Shown: piece after piece, positions 36,596-45,560 of the stretch
How positions within the stretch are numbered: the first letter of the stretch is position 1
How the letters are laid out: the number at the start of each line of letters is the position of its first letter
DNA from: Polaribacter cellanae
GTDB taxonomy: Bacteria > Bacteroidota > Bacteroidia > Flavobacteriales > Flavobacteriaceae
Length of the DNA: 64,000 bases
NCBI RefSeq assembly: GCF_017569185.1
Contig: NZ_CP071869.1
Coordinates: forward strand, 2,098,001 to 2,162,000
Direction: 5' to 3'
The notes under the pieces: model-generated
What the model saw: only the letters and a program-made list of their open reading frames with translations
The model's database searches: none
What the model was told of the DNA's origin: nothing
Made by a program: the position numbers and the translations under genes

Positions 36596-37066
36596 ATGGT
36601 TACACAACATCAATATTTAATTTTTGAATCTGAGTTTATTTCAATGTTGAAAAGACTCACTAAATTTTTAGCGAACAGAGGAAGTAAAGTAACTCACAAA
36701 TCGTCTTTAGACAACAACAACTGTCTTATCAATATTTTTTCAATTTATTATTATTTATACAATAATGAAAAAATTATTGTGAGTGATTTTTTTCATAATA
36801 GTTTCAATTTTGGTGAAATATTTAATACAATCAAAGGTGAAAATTACAAATCAACTCCAATACTAAAATGCGAAATTGTAGGTGATTCAGAATTCCCTAT
36901 ATCAATTGATTTTACTGTTTATGTAAAACCTGATAATCAAACACATTCTCTGTGCTTAATACTTGATAAAGATTTTGATAACAAGCAAATTTTAGAATTC
37001 CATTTTGAAGAATGGCGAAAAATGATGTCGACTTTTGTGGAACATATTATAAAAAAACTTCAATAG
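36596..37066 (+). CDS. Uncharacterised 156-residue protein
   Basis: The ATG at 36596 (MVTQHQYLIFESEFISML) is the best start, since the frame upstream only offers TTG. The protein is mixed alpha/beta with no signal peptide and no recognised motif. It is divergent from the membrane/secreted pair and followed by a terminator at 37076-37100. Confidence 0.65.
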   Translation: MVTQHQYLIFESEFISMLKRLTKFLANRGSKVTHKSSLDNNNCLINIFSIYYYLYNNEKIIVSDFFHNSFNFGEIFNTIKGENYKSTPILKCEIVGDSEFPISIDFTVYVKPDNQTHSLCLILDKDFDNKQILEFHFEEWRKMMSTFVEHIIKKLQ

Positions 37067-37075
37067 TAATTTACA

Positions 37076-37100
37076 AAACACCCCAATCATAAGGGTGTTT
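37076..37100 (+). terminator. Rho-independent terminator
   Basis: AAACACCC and GGGTGTTT pair around a 9-nt loop, with a T run following. Confidence 0.8.
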
Positions 37101-37202
37101 TTTTTTGTGGTTGAACTCCCTAAACCAAACATAAACCAACATAAACTACTAAACCAAATCTAAACTAGTGTGTTTTGTTTCATAATTAAAATAATAAATA
37201 AA

Positions 37203-37331
37203 ATGAAACTAAAAAAAATTACGAATGCAAGACAGCATGAAAAAGTATTAAGTCTTAGAAAGCTAAATATAAACAAATTGTTGAAAAATCATTTTACGCA
37301 AACAGAAAATAATAATTCTAAAATTAAATAA
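37203..37331 (+). CDS. 42-residue basic peptide
   Basis: The frame encodes MKLKKITNARQHEKVLSLRK, then LNINKLLKNHF and an Asn/Gln-rich tail. The opening 'MKLKK(L/I)' and LxxxxLNINKL resemble leader parts of Bacteroidota ribosomal-peptide precursors, but there is no Cys/Ser-rich core and no maturation enzyme nearby. It is followed 3 bp later by a second small frame. Low confidence as a gene. Confidence 0.35.
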   Translation: MKLKKITNARQHEKVLSLRKLNINKLLKNHFTQTENNNSKIK

Positions 37332-37333
37332 CG

Positions 37334-37480
37334 ATGCAAAAAAACAATCCTGTAACACAAGAAGAATTAGGTGCTTTTGTAAAAGAGCATAATAATGATC
37401 CAATTAGTAAATGTAAAATCAATTTTATTGAAATTTTTACAATATGCCAGAAATCCAAACTAACAAATAATAAACATTAA
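37334..37480 (+). CDS. 48-residue peptide of unknown function
   Basis: This frame begins MQKNNPVTQEELGAFVKEHN and contains two Cys residues further on. It lies between another small frame and the gene at 37493 in a tight forward row, which supports translation, but nothing identifies it. Confidence 0.35.
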   Translation: MQKNNPVTQEELGAFVKEHNNDPISKCKINFIEIFTICQKSKLTNNKH

Positions 37481-37492
37481 AACTAAATAATT

Positions 37493-37726
37493 ATGAGAAA
37501 AACCAATAGAAAAAAGGGAGGGACAAACCAAATCAATAGTTTGGAAGTAATGACAAGAGAGCGCATTTTAAAAATGCAAATATTAGAAAGCGAAGGTTTT
37601 ATTCGTTTTCTGTATGATAATAAAAGTAAGCATTATATTATTTTCAATGGAAAATACAATGCAAGCTTTTATAGTAAGTTCTACCAAACAGCAGAACGTT
37701 ACTTTAAACATTTAATTTCACAATAA
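37493..37726 (+). CDS. Uncharacterised 77-residue basic protein
   Basis: The Lys/Arg-rich start (MRKTNRKKGG) is followed by an aromatic-rich C-terminal half (FIRFLYDNKSKHYIIFNGKYNASFYSKFYQ). No family is recognised. A 16-bp hairpin terminates the group at 37731-37773. Confidence 0.5.
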   Translation: MRKTNRKKGGTNQINSLEVMTRERILKMQILESEGFIRFLYDNKSKHYIIFNGKYNASFYSKFYQTAERYFKHLISQ

Positions 37727-37730
37727 CCAC

Positions 37731-37773
37731 GATAGTAAAGCACTCCGAAATCGTTTTGGAGTGCTTTACTATC
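37731..37773. terminator. 16-bp perfect hairpin before the mobilisation operon
   Basis: GATAGTAAAGCACTCC is the perfect reverse complement of 37758-37773 across an 11-nt loop. No long T run follows. It isolates the mobilisation operon from the genes on its left. Confidence 0.65.
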
Positions 37774-37793
37774 ACAACGCTTTTTAGCAACAC

Positions 37794-38885
37794 ATGTTTT
37801 CAAGAAACAAAATCGTATCTGTAATTAAAAACTTTACAGATAAATTCGCAGACGAATTGATAGGAAAAGAAGTTCCTGCAATTCGCCAAGAAGTTCAATC
37901 GTATGCTATTAATTTAGCAAATCGGAAATTACCTAATGTAAATGATACATTAGAAGTGTATTTACCAAAAATCAAGCAACCTTTTCAGGTGCTACTGGAA
38001 AAAGTCCACAAACTTATTGGAGCAAGACGTGCCAAATCGGATAGTATTTCCTTAAACGAGAACTACCAAAAAGAAGAGAAAACCTTAATCACGCGTAAAT
38101 TAGAATTAGAACAAGACTTACGTTTGTTAAGAAAAGATGAGAAAACACTAAATAACAATCTAAAGCATATTATGAGAAACTGGCACATCAGCTTGTTCTT
38201 TTTAGTATTGTTATCATTTGCAGAAGCCATCTTAAATTACAAGATTTTCTTATTAATCTCGACCAACAATGCAACAGCTTTGATTAGTGCCATTGGTGTG
38301 GCAATTGCACTGTTCATTCTTTCTCATGTTTTCAAGGATACTTTAAACCATTTTCCAAATAAGAAAATGAAATGGGTAGTAGGATTTGTAGTCATTGGAT
38401 TGGTTACAGGTTTGTTATATGGGTTTGCAACACTTCGGTTGTCTTTCCTTTCGGAGGTAGACGAATCTGCAAATTCCATTTCTGAATGGGTCTTCGTAAT
38501 TCTAAATCTTACACTCTTCTTGGCGGGTGCTATCCTTGTACTCATCTACAAACCAAATAAGCAAACGGTTTCAGATTACAAAGCACATAAAATGGTGGGT
38601 GATGAAATTAAAGTAAAGAGTAAAGAGGTCATTAGTATCGATAGAAGATTGGCTATTCTAACAGAAGAGCGCAATGATAAGTTGGGAGATTTGTATGGAA
38701 TTTTACTAATGGCAAAACACTACGAAAAGATTATCTCTTCAGAGTATTTGTCAGCCTGTGCTTTGTTTACTTCAGAAAACATTATTGCACGTAAAGATTC
38801 GGTTTCTAATCCCAAAGCGTTTACGGAAACACCTACACCACTAATCACTTATTTTGATGACATTGACGCTTTGCAAATTAAATAA
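37794..38885 (+). CDS. Membrane protein heading the mobilisation operon
   Basis: The 363-residue protein has a helical N-terminal domain and a coiled coil (about 92-125, EEKTLITRKLELEQDLRLL). Four TM segments follow at about residues 130-260, then a cytoplasmic helical tail. It overlaps the lipoprotein gene by one base. The fixed order (membrane protein, lipoprotein, short TM peptide, coupling protein, relaxase) points to a role in transfer, perhaps as a membrane anchor. The family is not recognised. Confidence 0.7.
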   Translation: MFSRNKIVSVIKNFTDKFADELIGKEVPAIRQEVQSYAINLANRKLPNVNDTLEVYLPKIKQPFQVLLEKVHKLIGARRAKSDSISLNENYQKEEKTLITRKLELEQDLRLLRKDEKTLNNNLKHIMRNWHISLFFLVLLSFAEAILNYKIFLLISTNNATALISAIGVAIALFILSHVFKDTLNHFPNKKMKWVVGFVVIGLVTGLLYGFATLRLSFLSEVDESANSISEWVFVILNLTLFLAGAILVLIYKPNKQTVSDYKAHKMVGDEIKVKSKEVISIDRRLAILTEERNDKLGDLYGILLMAKHYEKIISSEYLSACALFTSENIIARKDSVSNPKAFTETPTPLITYFDDIDALQIK

Positions 38886-39592
38886 TGAGAACGTTTTTAA
38901 GTATCATCATCCTTGGAATATTCCTCACTGGATGTGAGGAGTCTATTCCGCCACAGCAAGCTCATATTTCTATTCTGATAGACAGAACAGAAGTAGATGG
39001 ACACAAGCCCCATTCTGATGAATTAATTCAACAGATAAAGCCACAAAGTCCTGAATCAGGAGTAACCATTACCTTACAATCGATTTCAGACATTACTTAC
39101 AACCCAAAACAAACCTTTGTATTACCCGAAGCAACGTTGGGTTGGATGGGAAATGAAGACCAAAGACGAAAAAACATCAAGAAATTCTACAAGCAATTTG
39201 GAGATTCTATTGAGGCTTCCAATCAAAAAGTTACCAGTTTTAATCGTTCAGAAATCTATAGAAGTTTGGTAGAAGAACTGAACCGTTTGTCACCAATTTC
39301 AGGTACTAAAAAAGTATTGTTGTTTTCAGATTTAAAAGAACATAGTTTTTTCTCGGTATACAACAAACAGCATCTTCGTTTATTAGAAAAGTCTCCTGAA
39401 CAAGTAGCGAGATTATTTATAAAACAGGCAACTCCAGCGACTGATTTAAAAGGTATTGAACTCGCTATTTTATACCAACCGACCTTGGAAGATGCACGGT
39501 TTTTTTCACAATTACTATCCGTTTACAAAAGTATATTAGAACCCAAAGGCGTGAAGATTATCGTAGGTTTTCATCACAAGATTGGCTTATGA
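38885..39592 (+). CDS. Lipoprotein with vWA-like fold features
   Basis: The 235-residue protein has a lipoprotein signal (LTGC, Cys17). The mature part opens HISILIDRTEVDGHKP and later has KKVLLFSDLKEHSFF, the spacing of strands and acidic residues seen in von Willebrand A-like domains, although the full DxSxS motif is absent. It overlaps both neighbours by 1-4 bases in the mobilisation operon. Confidence 0.65.
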   Translation: MRTFLSIIILGIFLTGCEESIPPQQAHISILIDRTEVDGHKPHSDELIQQIKPQSPESGVTITLQSISDITYNPKQTFVLPEATLGWMGNEDQRRKNIKKFYKQFGDSIEASNQKVTSFNRSEIYRSLVEELNRLSPISGTKKVLLFSDLKEHSFFSVYNKQHLRLLEKSPEQVARLFIKQATPATDLKGIELAILYQPTLEDARFFSQLLSVYKSILEPKGVKIIVGFHHKIGL

Positions 39593-39720
39593 AAATAGTA
39601 GTCACTCTCTTTCAGTTTCTGTGGAAGTTGTTTCTAATCTGCGCCTATGGAATTTCCAAAGGTGCAGAATTAGTGCTCCAAGCATTCAATAAATTATTTA
39701 AAGCTTTATTAGAAAAATGA
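39589..39720 (+). CDS. 43-residue TM peptide in the mobilisation operon
   Basis: The peptide MKIVVTLFQFLWKLFLICAY plus an amphipathic tail is framed by ATGA overlaps on both sides (39589-39592 and 39717-39720). This strongly suggests real translation. It is probably a small membrane partner of the coupling protein. Confidence 0.62.
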   Translation: MKIVVTLFQFLWKLFLICAYGISKGAELVLQAFNKLFKALLEK

Positions 39721-40757
39721 GTATTATAGATACATTAAGTATTTTAAAAGAAAACGTATTCCATTTTTTGGATACTATTTTACAAATGATGTTAGGCAAA
39801 GACCATCGCTTAAAAGCTGGTTTTGGAAAAGCATCCAAAATCTTAAAAAGAACCCATGAAGGTTTTTGTTTGGATGGGATTAGAAGTATTAGCATACACC
39901 AAAGTTGCGCCAATGTTTTGACAGTAGCACCGAGTGGAAAAGGGAAAACACAAGTATCCGTTTTTCCGTTTTTACTAAACCAAAAAGGGAACTATTCCAT
40001 TATTTGTAACGACCCTAGTGGTGAGATTTCAGAAGTAGAGCCCTATTTGGAATCTGTTGGAATACAAACTGCTGTTTTAGATTTTGGTAAGAAAACGGGC
40101 GTATACTTTAATCCATTAGAAGGATGTAAAGAGAATATTACACAGATGCGAAAAGTTGCCAAAGCACTGATGAACGCGAATACCTCAGAAAAAGATTTCT
40201 TTACCATTTCCGCAGAAGATGTATTAGTGCTGTTTATTCAATACCTAATGGAATCCGAATCAAAGGTTTATCAGAACATTGCCAATGTGTACCGATTGAT
40301 TTTAGAATACCAAGGAAACCCTCAAGTTATTGAAAAGCTATTCGCTACCAAAGCCAGTGAAGGGGTTTGGAGAAAGTTTAAAAGTTTGGCAGGAACATCA
40401 GACAATACCAGAAAATCGATTGTTGCCAGTTGTTTGTCTGCTATTAGTTTTATTGGAGATAATCCAACTTTGAGCGACATAACATCAGTAAGCACAATAA
40501 ACTTTCGAGATTTTAGAGAAACACCACATGCTTTGTTTATACACGTACCTGTGGGTGATGTTCAATTCTATGCACCCATCTTAAATTTATTCTTTCAAGA
40601 ATTTTATCGTTTTGCGTTTGCAGAACTTCCAAAAAAGGACGATTTAGAAATCTTTATGGTACTGGATGAGTTCGATACATTAGGTGCAATTCAAGATTAT
40701 TCTACAATTATTTCAAATTCAAGAAAGGCTAAAATTCCACAGCAAATTATCATTCAA

Positions 40758-42153
40758 CCTGAATTATGCAATAGATGATTTAAAATTTTGTATAAACGAT
40801 TACGATTATTAGCTTTACAGTGAATTTAACACATAACCCAAATGGTTAATCTCCCTATAGAGTATTCAAGTAAGAAAGTCACCCCTTTTGGAGGGATGAG
40901 CTTAATGAAGCGTTTTATTGATCAAACAGAAATTAGAGAACAACTAGCACAATTAGATTTACCTCAACCAAGCTCTAATGCGGGTTATAATCCTGCACAT
41001 ATAACTGAAGCTTTTTGGTTGAGTATTTGGACAGGAGCCTCTCGTTATATCCATTGTGATTGGTTACGTTATGATAGCGCATTGCAAGAAATTTTTGGAT
41101 GGAATCGTATGCCTTCACAAAGTACCTATAGTCGTTTTTTTGGCAAGTTTTCTCAAAAGCGCAATACAGAAGTATTTCCAAAGTTGCAACATTGGTTTTT
41201 CAAGCAATTAGATGTTGACAACTTAACTATAGATTTTGATAGCACAGTTATTACAAGATATGGAGAGCAACAAGGTAGCGCAAAAGGTTATAATCCCAAT
41301 AAAAAAGGCAGGAACTCACATCACCCATTAATGGCCTTTGTGAGCCAAACCAGAATGGTTGCCAATGCTTGGTTAAGACCAGGCAATACAGCAGATAGTA
41401 GTAGCTGTAAAGAGTTTATGGAAGAAACCTTCAATGAAGCTTTAAAGGACAAAAGAGTTGGTTTAGTTCGTGCAGATAGTGGTTTTTACACACAAGATTT
41501 ATTAGATTATCTAGAAGGCAAACAACTCAATTACATTATGGCAGCACGTATGTATCCAAATATAAAAAATACAGTTTGGAGTTTGGATAATTGGATAGAG
41601 CTCACAAAAGGAATTGAGCTTAATGAGATGATTTTTAACCATACAGATGGTAAGTCAAGGCGCTATATTGTCATAAAAAAGAAAGTAGAAGATCGTCCAA
41701 AAGCAGCAGGGAAATTACTCTTTGATGATCTGCCTGGTTATCGTTTTAGTTGCTATGTAACTAATCTAGATTTACCCCTAGACCAAGTTTGGAATATCTA
41801 CAACACCAGAGCTGATTGTGAAAACAGAATCAAAGAACTCAAAGAAGACTTTGGATTGGACAACTTTTGTTTAAAGAATTTTTGGGCAACTGAGGCTTCC
41901 TTTAGATTCATTATGGTGGCTTATAACCTAATGAGTTTGTTTAGGCATTTTGCCTTAAATCATCATAATCGAGCAACTTTAAAAACCCTAAAAGTCTATT
42001 GCTTTGCATTAGGAGCTTGGACAGTAAATCATGCTAACAGAAAGGTGTTAAAGATTGCTTTGAACACTAAAAAAAGACCTTGGATGGACGGATTATTCTC
42101 CCAAATTAATAATTTAAGTCCTCCTTTTGTTTATTCCTAATGCATAATGCGGG
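40758..42153 (+). mobile_element. Complete IS1380-family element
   Basis: The 1,396-bp element is flanked by TTCAA duplications at 40753-40757 and 42154-42158, with imperfect terminal repeats CCTGAATTATGCA and CCCGCATTATGCA. It is the intact version of the copies at 1-138 and 8117-9516. Confidence 0.93.
40842..42140 (+). CDS. IS1380-family transposase
   Basis: The 432-residue DDE transposase has the family landmarks FDSTVITRYGEQQGSAKGYN, HHPLMAFV, VANAWLRPGNTA, the catalytic region VRADSGFYTQDLLDYLE and the C-terminal YNTRADCENRIKELKEDFG with its Glu. Its start lies 85 bp inside the element. It is the only uninterrupted transposase of this family here, so it could mobilise the other copies. 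Confidence 0.95.
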   Translation: MVNLPIEYSSKKVTPFGGMSLMKRFIDQTEIREQLAQLDLPQPSSNAGYNPAHITEAFWLSIWTGASRYIHCDWLRYDSALQEIFGWNRMPSQSTYSRFFGKFSQKRNTEVFPKLQHWFFKQLDVDNLTIDFDSTVITRYGEQQGSAKGYNPNKKGRNSHHPLMAFVSQTRMVANAWLRPGNTADSSSCKEFMEETFNEALKDKRVGLVRADSGFYTQDLLDYLEGKQLNYIMAARMYPNIKNTVWSLDNWIELTKGIELNEMIFNHTDGKSRRYIVIKKKVEDRPKAAGKLLFDDLPGYRFSCYVTNLDLPLDQVWNIYNTRADCENRIKELKEDFGLDNFCLKNFWATEASFRFIMVAYNLMSLFRHFALNHHNRATLKTLKVYCFALGAWTVNHANRKVLKIALNTKKRPWMDGLFSQINNLSPPFVYS

Positions 42154-42597
42154 TTCAATCAGAAAGCCAATTGGAAAAATATGGTAAAAAGGCACAGAAT
42201 ATTAAAAATAACTGCAACATCAAATGTTATTATGGCGGATTGGGTCAAGAGACATTTGAACTTGAAAAAGTGTTGGGGAAATTTGAATATGAAGATGCAA
42301 AAACAAAACAAGTGCGCCAGCGTTCTTTAATGACTGCATCAGAAATACGAGAACTCAAAGACGAAATCCTCATCATTCCAAGTGGCGAAAAACCAATCAA
42401 AGTAAAAGTGAAGCCAGCGTATCAACAACCTCAATTGATGAAGCGTTTGGCATTGGAACCAGTAGAAGAAGATAACTTAATTGCACCATTAGCATACACC
42501 ACCCAGTATATCGATTTAGATTCTTACCGAGAAGAAAAACCAAATAGTAATAATAATTCACAAGACGAAACTTCGTCTACAACGCTTTCATAAATGA

Positions 42598-42987
42598 ATG
42601 AAACTAATAACGAAAGAACTTGAAAAACGATTTGAACAAATCGGAGATCAATCTGAAAAAGACAACCCAATCATCGTCGCTAAATATTTTAACCCTGTAG
42701 GTGCTGCAACTTGGTATGCTACAGAATATGACCCAAAAACGAATATCTGTTTTGGTTATGTTGAAAATTTAGTCTCAAGCCCTAATGGAATATATGATGA
42801 GTGGGGCTACTTCTCCCTTAAGGAATTAGCATCTGTAAAACTTCCTTTCGGGCTTTCCATTGAAAGAGATCGACATTTTAATGAAATTACTTTTAAAGAG
42901 CAGATGGAAAAGAAAAGACCTAAAAGGGAATTAGAAACAAAAAAAGACAAAAAAGATAAAGATAAAAGCGATGAATTAGAACGATAA
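42598..42987 (+). CDS. Uncharacterised mobilisation-operon protein (DUF2958-like)
   Basis: The 129-residue protein contains PIIVAKYFNPVGAATWYATEYDP and GYFSLKELASVKLPFGLSIERD, which I recognise as the pattern of DUF2958-type plasmid proteins, followed by a highly charged Lys/Asp tail. It lies 4 bp behind the coupling-protein frame and overlaps the next gene by one base. The function is unknown. Confidence 0.7.
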   Translation: MKLITKELEKRFEQIGDQSEKDNPIIVAKYFNPVGAATWYATEYDPKTNICFGYVENLVSSPNGIYDEWGYFSLKELASVKLPFGLSIERDRHFNEITFKEQMEKKRPKRELETKKDKKDKDKSDELER

Positions 42988-43433
42988 TGGGGGCTTTTAG
43001 ATATACGTCAGTCCATCAATATTTGGATGAAGTATTGGGGCAAATACAAAATCCAACAGACTCCCAAATCAAAAAAGCAAAGCAAGCCTATTGGAAAATA
43101 TACTATGGGTATTATAGAAAACAAAAGCGTAAAACTCGTAAAGAGTTTACGCTTGGTTTTTATCCAGACCAATTAGAACAGATTCATCAAAAAAGAGAAA
43201 ATTTATCTGTTTCAGAATTTCTCTACAACTGTGTGTTTTTAATATTAAAAAATGATGCTATTTCTTTTGCCAACAACTATCAGTTAGATGAACTCTATCA
43301 AAAAGTAATGGAACTCATTACTTTGGTGGAGGAATTATTGGAAGAACATACCTATCAAAAAATAGAAGAAATATTGCTTCGTTTAGAAACAATTGAAGAA
43401 CAATTCACAACGCTACAGGAAGGTAAATTATGA
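42987..43433 (+). CDS. Relaxosome accessory protein (MobA/MobC-like)
   Basis: This 148-residue helical protein has a basic N-terminal half (KQKRKTRKEFTLGFYPDQLEQI) resembling ribbon-helix-helix relaxosome proteins, and an acidic coiled-coil end. It directly precedes the relaxase with an ATGA overlap, the normal place of a nic-site accessory protein. Confidence 0.65.
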   Translation: MGAFRYTSVHQYLDEVLGQIQNPTDSQIKKAKQAYWKIYYGYYRKQKRKTRKEFTLGFYPDQLEQIHQKRENLSVSEFLYNCVFLILKNDAISFANNYQLDELYQKVMELITLVEELLEEHTYQKIEEILLRLETIEEQFTTLQEGKL

Positions 43434-44332
43434 TTATTAAGTCAAAATCTATCAAGAAGAAAAGTAAGAAAGCCTTGGAGAATACCATTCGATATATCCT
43501 TACAAAAGAAAGCCAAAAACAAGTAGGCTTTATTATGAATCGCTATATAAAAGGCGACCGAAATTTTGATAAGCAAATGCAGTTAGCTGATAAAGATTTA
43601 TTAAAGCAAGAACAGATTTTAGAGAAACGCATTCAAAATATGGTGAAACAATTTGAATCCAATGAATCGAAAAGGAAAATAGAAAGAAGTAATGCAAACA
43701 TTGCGTACCATGAGATTATCTCTTTTCATAAATCTGATACAGATAAATTGCCTAAAAAAGTATTGTTAAAAATTGCGAGAAAATACGCAAAAGAACGTTC
43801 ACCGAATTCTATGATTATAAGCTCTATGCATTCAGATAAATCTCATCTTCACATTCATAATGTAATTTCTGCTTTAGAATTTGCGACAGGAAAACCAGTA
43901 AGGTTAACAAGAAAAGAATTTAAGGATGTAAAAATTCGTATGGAATATTTTCAACAACAAGAATTAGGATTGGAATTTAGCAAAGTAGATCATTCTAAAA
44001 AAAAAGTTCAAATGTTACAACTTGATATTGATAGAGAACTCAATCTAAGAGGGAAGCGAAGTGAACGTCAAGAAATACAATCCAAATTAATACAGGTTTT
44101 TGCCAAAGTAAGAACTGAAAAAGTATATTACAGAGAATTAGAAAAGGCTGGATTAGAATTGTATTCCAGAGGTGGAAAAATTGTAGGTGTTCAAGGTTTT
44201 AATAAGCGATATAGATTGAAGACTTTGGGCTTTGATCCAAAACGAATTTCATTAGAAAAAGTACAAGAGAATATTCGACTTAAAGATTTACAAAAACTTA
44301 AATCAAATAAAAATCAGGAGTTGGAACAATAA
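43430..44332 (+). CDS. Relaxase (mobilisation nuclease)
   Basis: The 300-residue protein has the relaxase metal motif HLHIHN at 139-144 and an upstream YHEIISFHKSD (93-103), as in MobP/MobB-type relaxases. The N-terminal nucleophile Tyr cannot be fixed by eye (candidates near Tyr22 and Tyr39). The C-terminal half is basic. It ends the operon, with a terminator at 44357-44385 and oriT-like repeats at 44408-44473. Confidence 0.82.
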   Translation: MIIKSKSIKKKSKKALENTIRYILTKESQKQVGFIMNRYIKGDRNFDKQMQLADKDLLKQEQILEKRIQNMVKQFESNESKRKIERSNANIAYHEIISFHKSDTDKLPKKVLLKIARKYAKERSPNSMIISSMHSDKSHLHIHNVISALEFATGKPVRLTRKEFKDVKIRMEYFQQQELGLEFSKVDHSKKKVQMLQLDIDRELNLRGKRSERQEIQSKLIQVFAKVRTEKVYYRELEKAGLELYSRGGKIVGVQGFNKRYRLKTLGFDPKRISLEKVQENIRLKDLQKLKSNKNQELEQ

Positions 44333-44356
44333 TTAACGTGGTAGTTACAAAAATAC

Positions 44357-44385
44357 AAGACAGGAAGAAGTAATTCTCCTGTCTT
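44357..44385 (+). terminator. Terminator of the mobilisation operon
   Basis: AAGACAGGA and TCCTGTCTT pair around an 11-nt loop, followed by a run of T residues. Confidence 0.82.
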
Positions 44386-44407
44386 CTTTTTTTGGGTGAA
44401 ACGGATT

Positions 44408-44473
44408 CCAAAGGTGTCCTTTGGCAAGACTGCTTTTGAATTGTTCCACTGAACAGTTCAAAAGCAATCTTGC
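44408..44473. other. Candidate oriT: nested inverted repeats behind the relaxase gene
   Basis: CCAAAGG and CCTTTGG form a small hairpin at 44408-44424. The 17-nt arm at 44424-44440 then matches the complement of 44457-44473 at 16 of 17 positions, with an inner GTTC/GAAC pair in the 16-nt loop. Inverted repeats of this size next to a relaxase gene are typical of oriT. No nic site can be assigned. Confidence 0.5.
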
Positions 44474-44632
44474 ATCAGGATGTCGCTAAAAGAAAATCCA
44501 TTTTCGAATTACGTCATCGTGATTTTAAAATGTCCAAAAAGTCAGTAGACGACTTTGGATATTTTTTTATTTCTTATTTAATCCATGCCAATCAACGTAT
44601 AGTCGATATTTTTTGTTATTATAACTATTTTA

Positions 44633-44663
44633 TTTCGCTATTCGGAAAATTTTAGTATATTTG
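44633..44663 (+). promoter_or_regulatory. Candidate Bacteroidota promoter
   Basis: TTTC, a 19-bp spacer and TATATTTG match the Bacteroidota pattern well at the -7 box. It points towards the small genes at 44710 and 44777. Confidence 0.5.
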
Positions 44664-44776
44664 TATTGAATTATTTAAATCATATAATATTAATTAAAAA
44701 TTTTAAACCATGAAAGATCTTATGAATTACAAGCATTCCAGTAAAATGCATCAGCACAATTTAAAATTAGTTAATT

Positions 44777-45007
44777 ATGAATATTCATGCAATAAGCAAG
44801 GAGTATCTTCTTGCGGAACGTAAAATTTTAGCCTATAGAAGTAAAAATAATATTAGTAAGGTTCTTGATCGTGAACTTGAAGATTTGGCAAGTCAATGTG
44901 GACTATGCTCTGAAAGTATCATTCGAGATTTCACAGACGAAGGAATCGCTTTAGAAAATTTACTTACTATATTAAAAAAGTTTAATGATATCGCTTTAAA
45001 AAAGTAA
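44777..45007 (+). CDS. Uncharacterised 76-residue helical protein
   Basis: The frame encodes MNIHAISKEYLLAERKILAY and an acidic helix ending LTILKKFNDIALKK. A short frame at 44710-44823 (MKDLMNYKHSSKMHQHN) overlaps its start and follows the promoter-like site more closely. It could be a leader peptide that couples translation. No family is recognised. Confidence 0.5.
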   Translation: MNIHAISKEYLLAERKILAYRSKNNISKVLDRELEDLASQCGLCSESIIRDFTDEGIALENLLTILKKFNDIALKK

Positions 45008-45115
45008 TTTTAGAAATTACTAGGTAGTGTTATATCACAAAAGTAACCAAATAAATTAGAGTAATATCTAATGTATTTTGGATAAATATAGATAAAATCT
45101 AAATATGAAATGTAC

Positions 45116-45138
45116 AGGCGGTCTTGCTAAAAACGCCT
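45116..45138 (+). terminator. Weak terminator-like hairpin
   Basis: AGGCG and CGCCT pair around 13 nt and are followed by TTTTTATTTT. The stem is short, so the call is tentative. Confidence 0.4.
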
Positions 45139-45197
45139 TTTTATTTTAGAATGATCGTAAAATAGGATTTTACCTTTAAGAATCATTTTAATCACTT

Positions 45198-45509
45198 ATG
45201 GACACAAAAAAATTAAATATCGCTGAAACGTTGGAATCAATACGTTTAGAGAAGCGCTTGAATAAAGGAGATTTTGCTGACAAATGTGGAATCTCAAAAT
45301 CATTTTATTCAGAAATAATCAATAAGAAAAGAAACCTTAACGTAACAACTCTAGAACAAATATGTTCTAACATTGACGTGCCGATTGAAATTTTTATCCT
45401 CAAAGCTATTAATGAAGATAAAATTGAAGACCCTGAAAGAAGAAGATTGGTGAGAGAAATTAGACCTCACATGAAAAAAATCACAGATTTACTTTATTCT
45501 TTTAGTTAA
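45198..45509 (+). CDS. XRE-family HTH protein
   Basis: This 103-residue protein has an HTH at about 10-65 (IRLEKRLNKGDFADKCGISKSFYSEIINKKRNLNVTTLEQI) and a short basic tail. It converges on the next XRE gene across a bidirectional terminator (45529-45548). It is probably a regulator, but its target is not visible. Confidence 0.82.
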   Translation: MDTKKLNIAETLESIRLEKRLNKGDFADKCGISKSFYSEIINKKRNLNVTTLEQICSNIDVPIEIFILKAINEDKIEDPERRRLVREIRPHMKKITDLLYSFS

Positions 45510-45528
45510 TAAAATAATTAGATTAACT

Positions 45529-45548
45529 AGGCTCGTTTTTACGAGCCT
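45529..45548. terminator. Bidirectional terminator
   Basis: AGGCTCG and CGAGCCT pair around a 6-nt loop with T and A runs on either side, between convergent XRE genes. Confidence 0.8.
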
Positions 45549-45560
45549 TTTTTATTCAAC

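Larger units (their letters stand above)
39717..42593 (+). pseudogene. VirD4/TraG-type coupling protein interrupted by IS1380
   Basis: The 5' part (39717-40757, 347 codons) has Walker A APSGKGKT at 71-78 and Walker B FMVLDEFDTLG near residue 320. The 3' part (42159-42593) continues in frame with SESQLEKYGKKAQNIKNN and YYGGLGQETFELEKVLG. Removing the IS and one TTCAA copy gives a 491-residue coupling protein. As written the gene ends within the IS (stop at 40776-40778), so transfer by this operon is probably blocked unless the IS excises precisely. Confidence 0.9.

Noticed and set aside
44470..44655. A 61-codon forward frame over the oriT-like repeat
   Set aside because: It starts inside the inverted repeat, ends within the promoter region and has no domain features.
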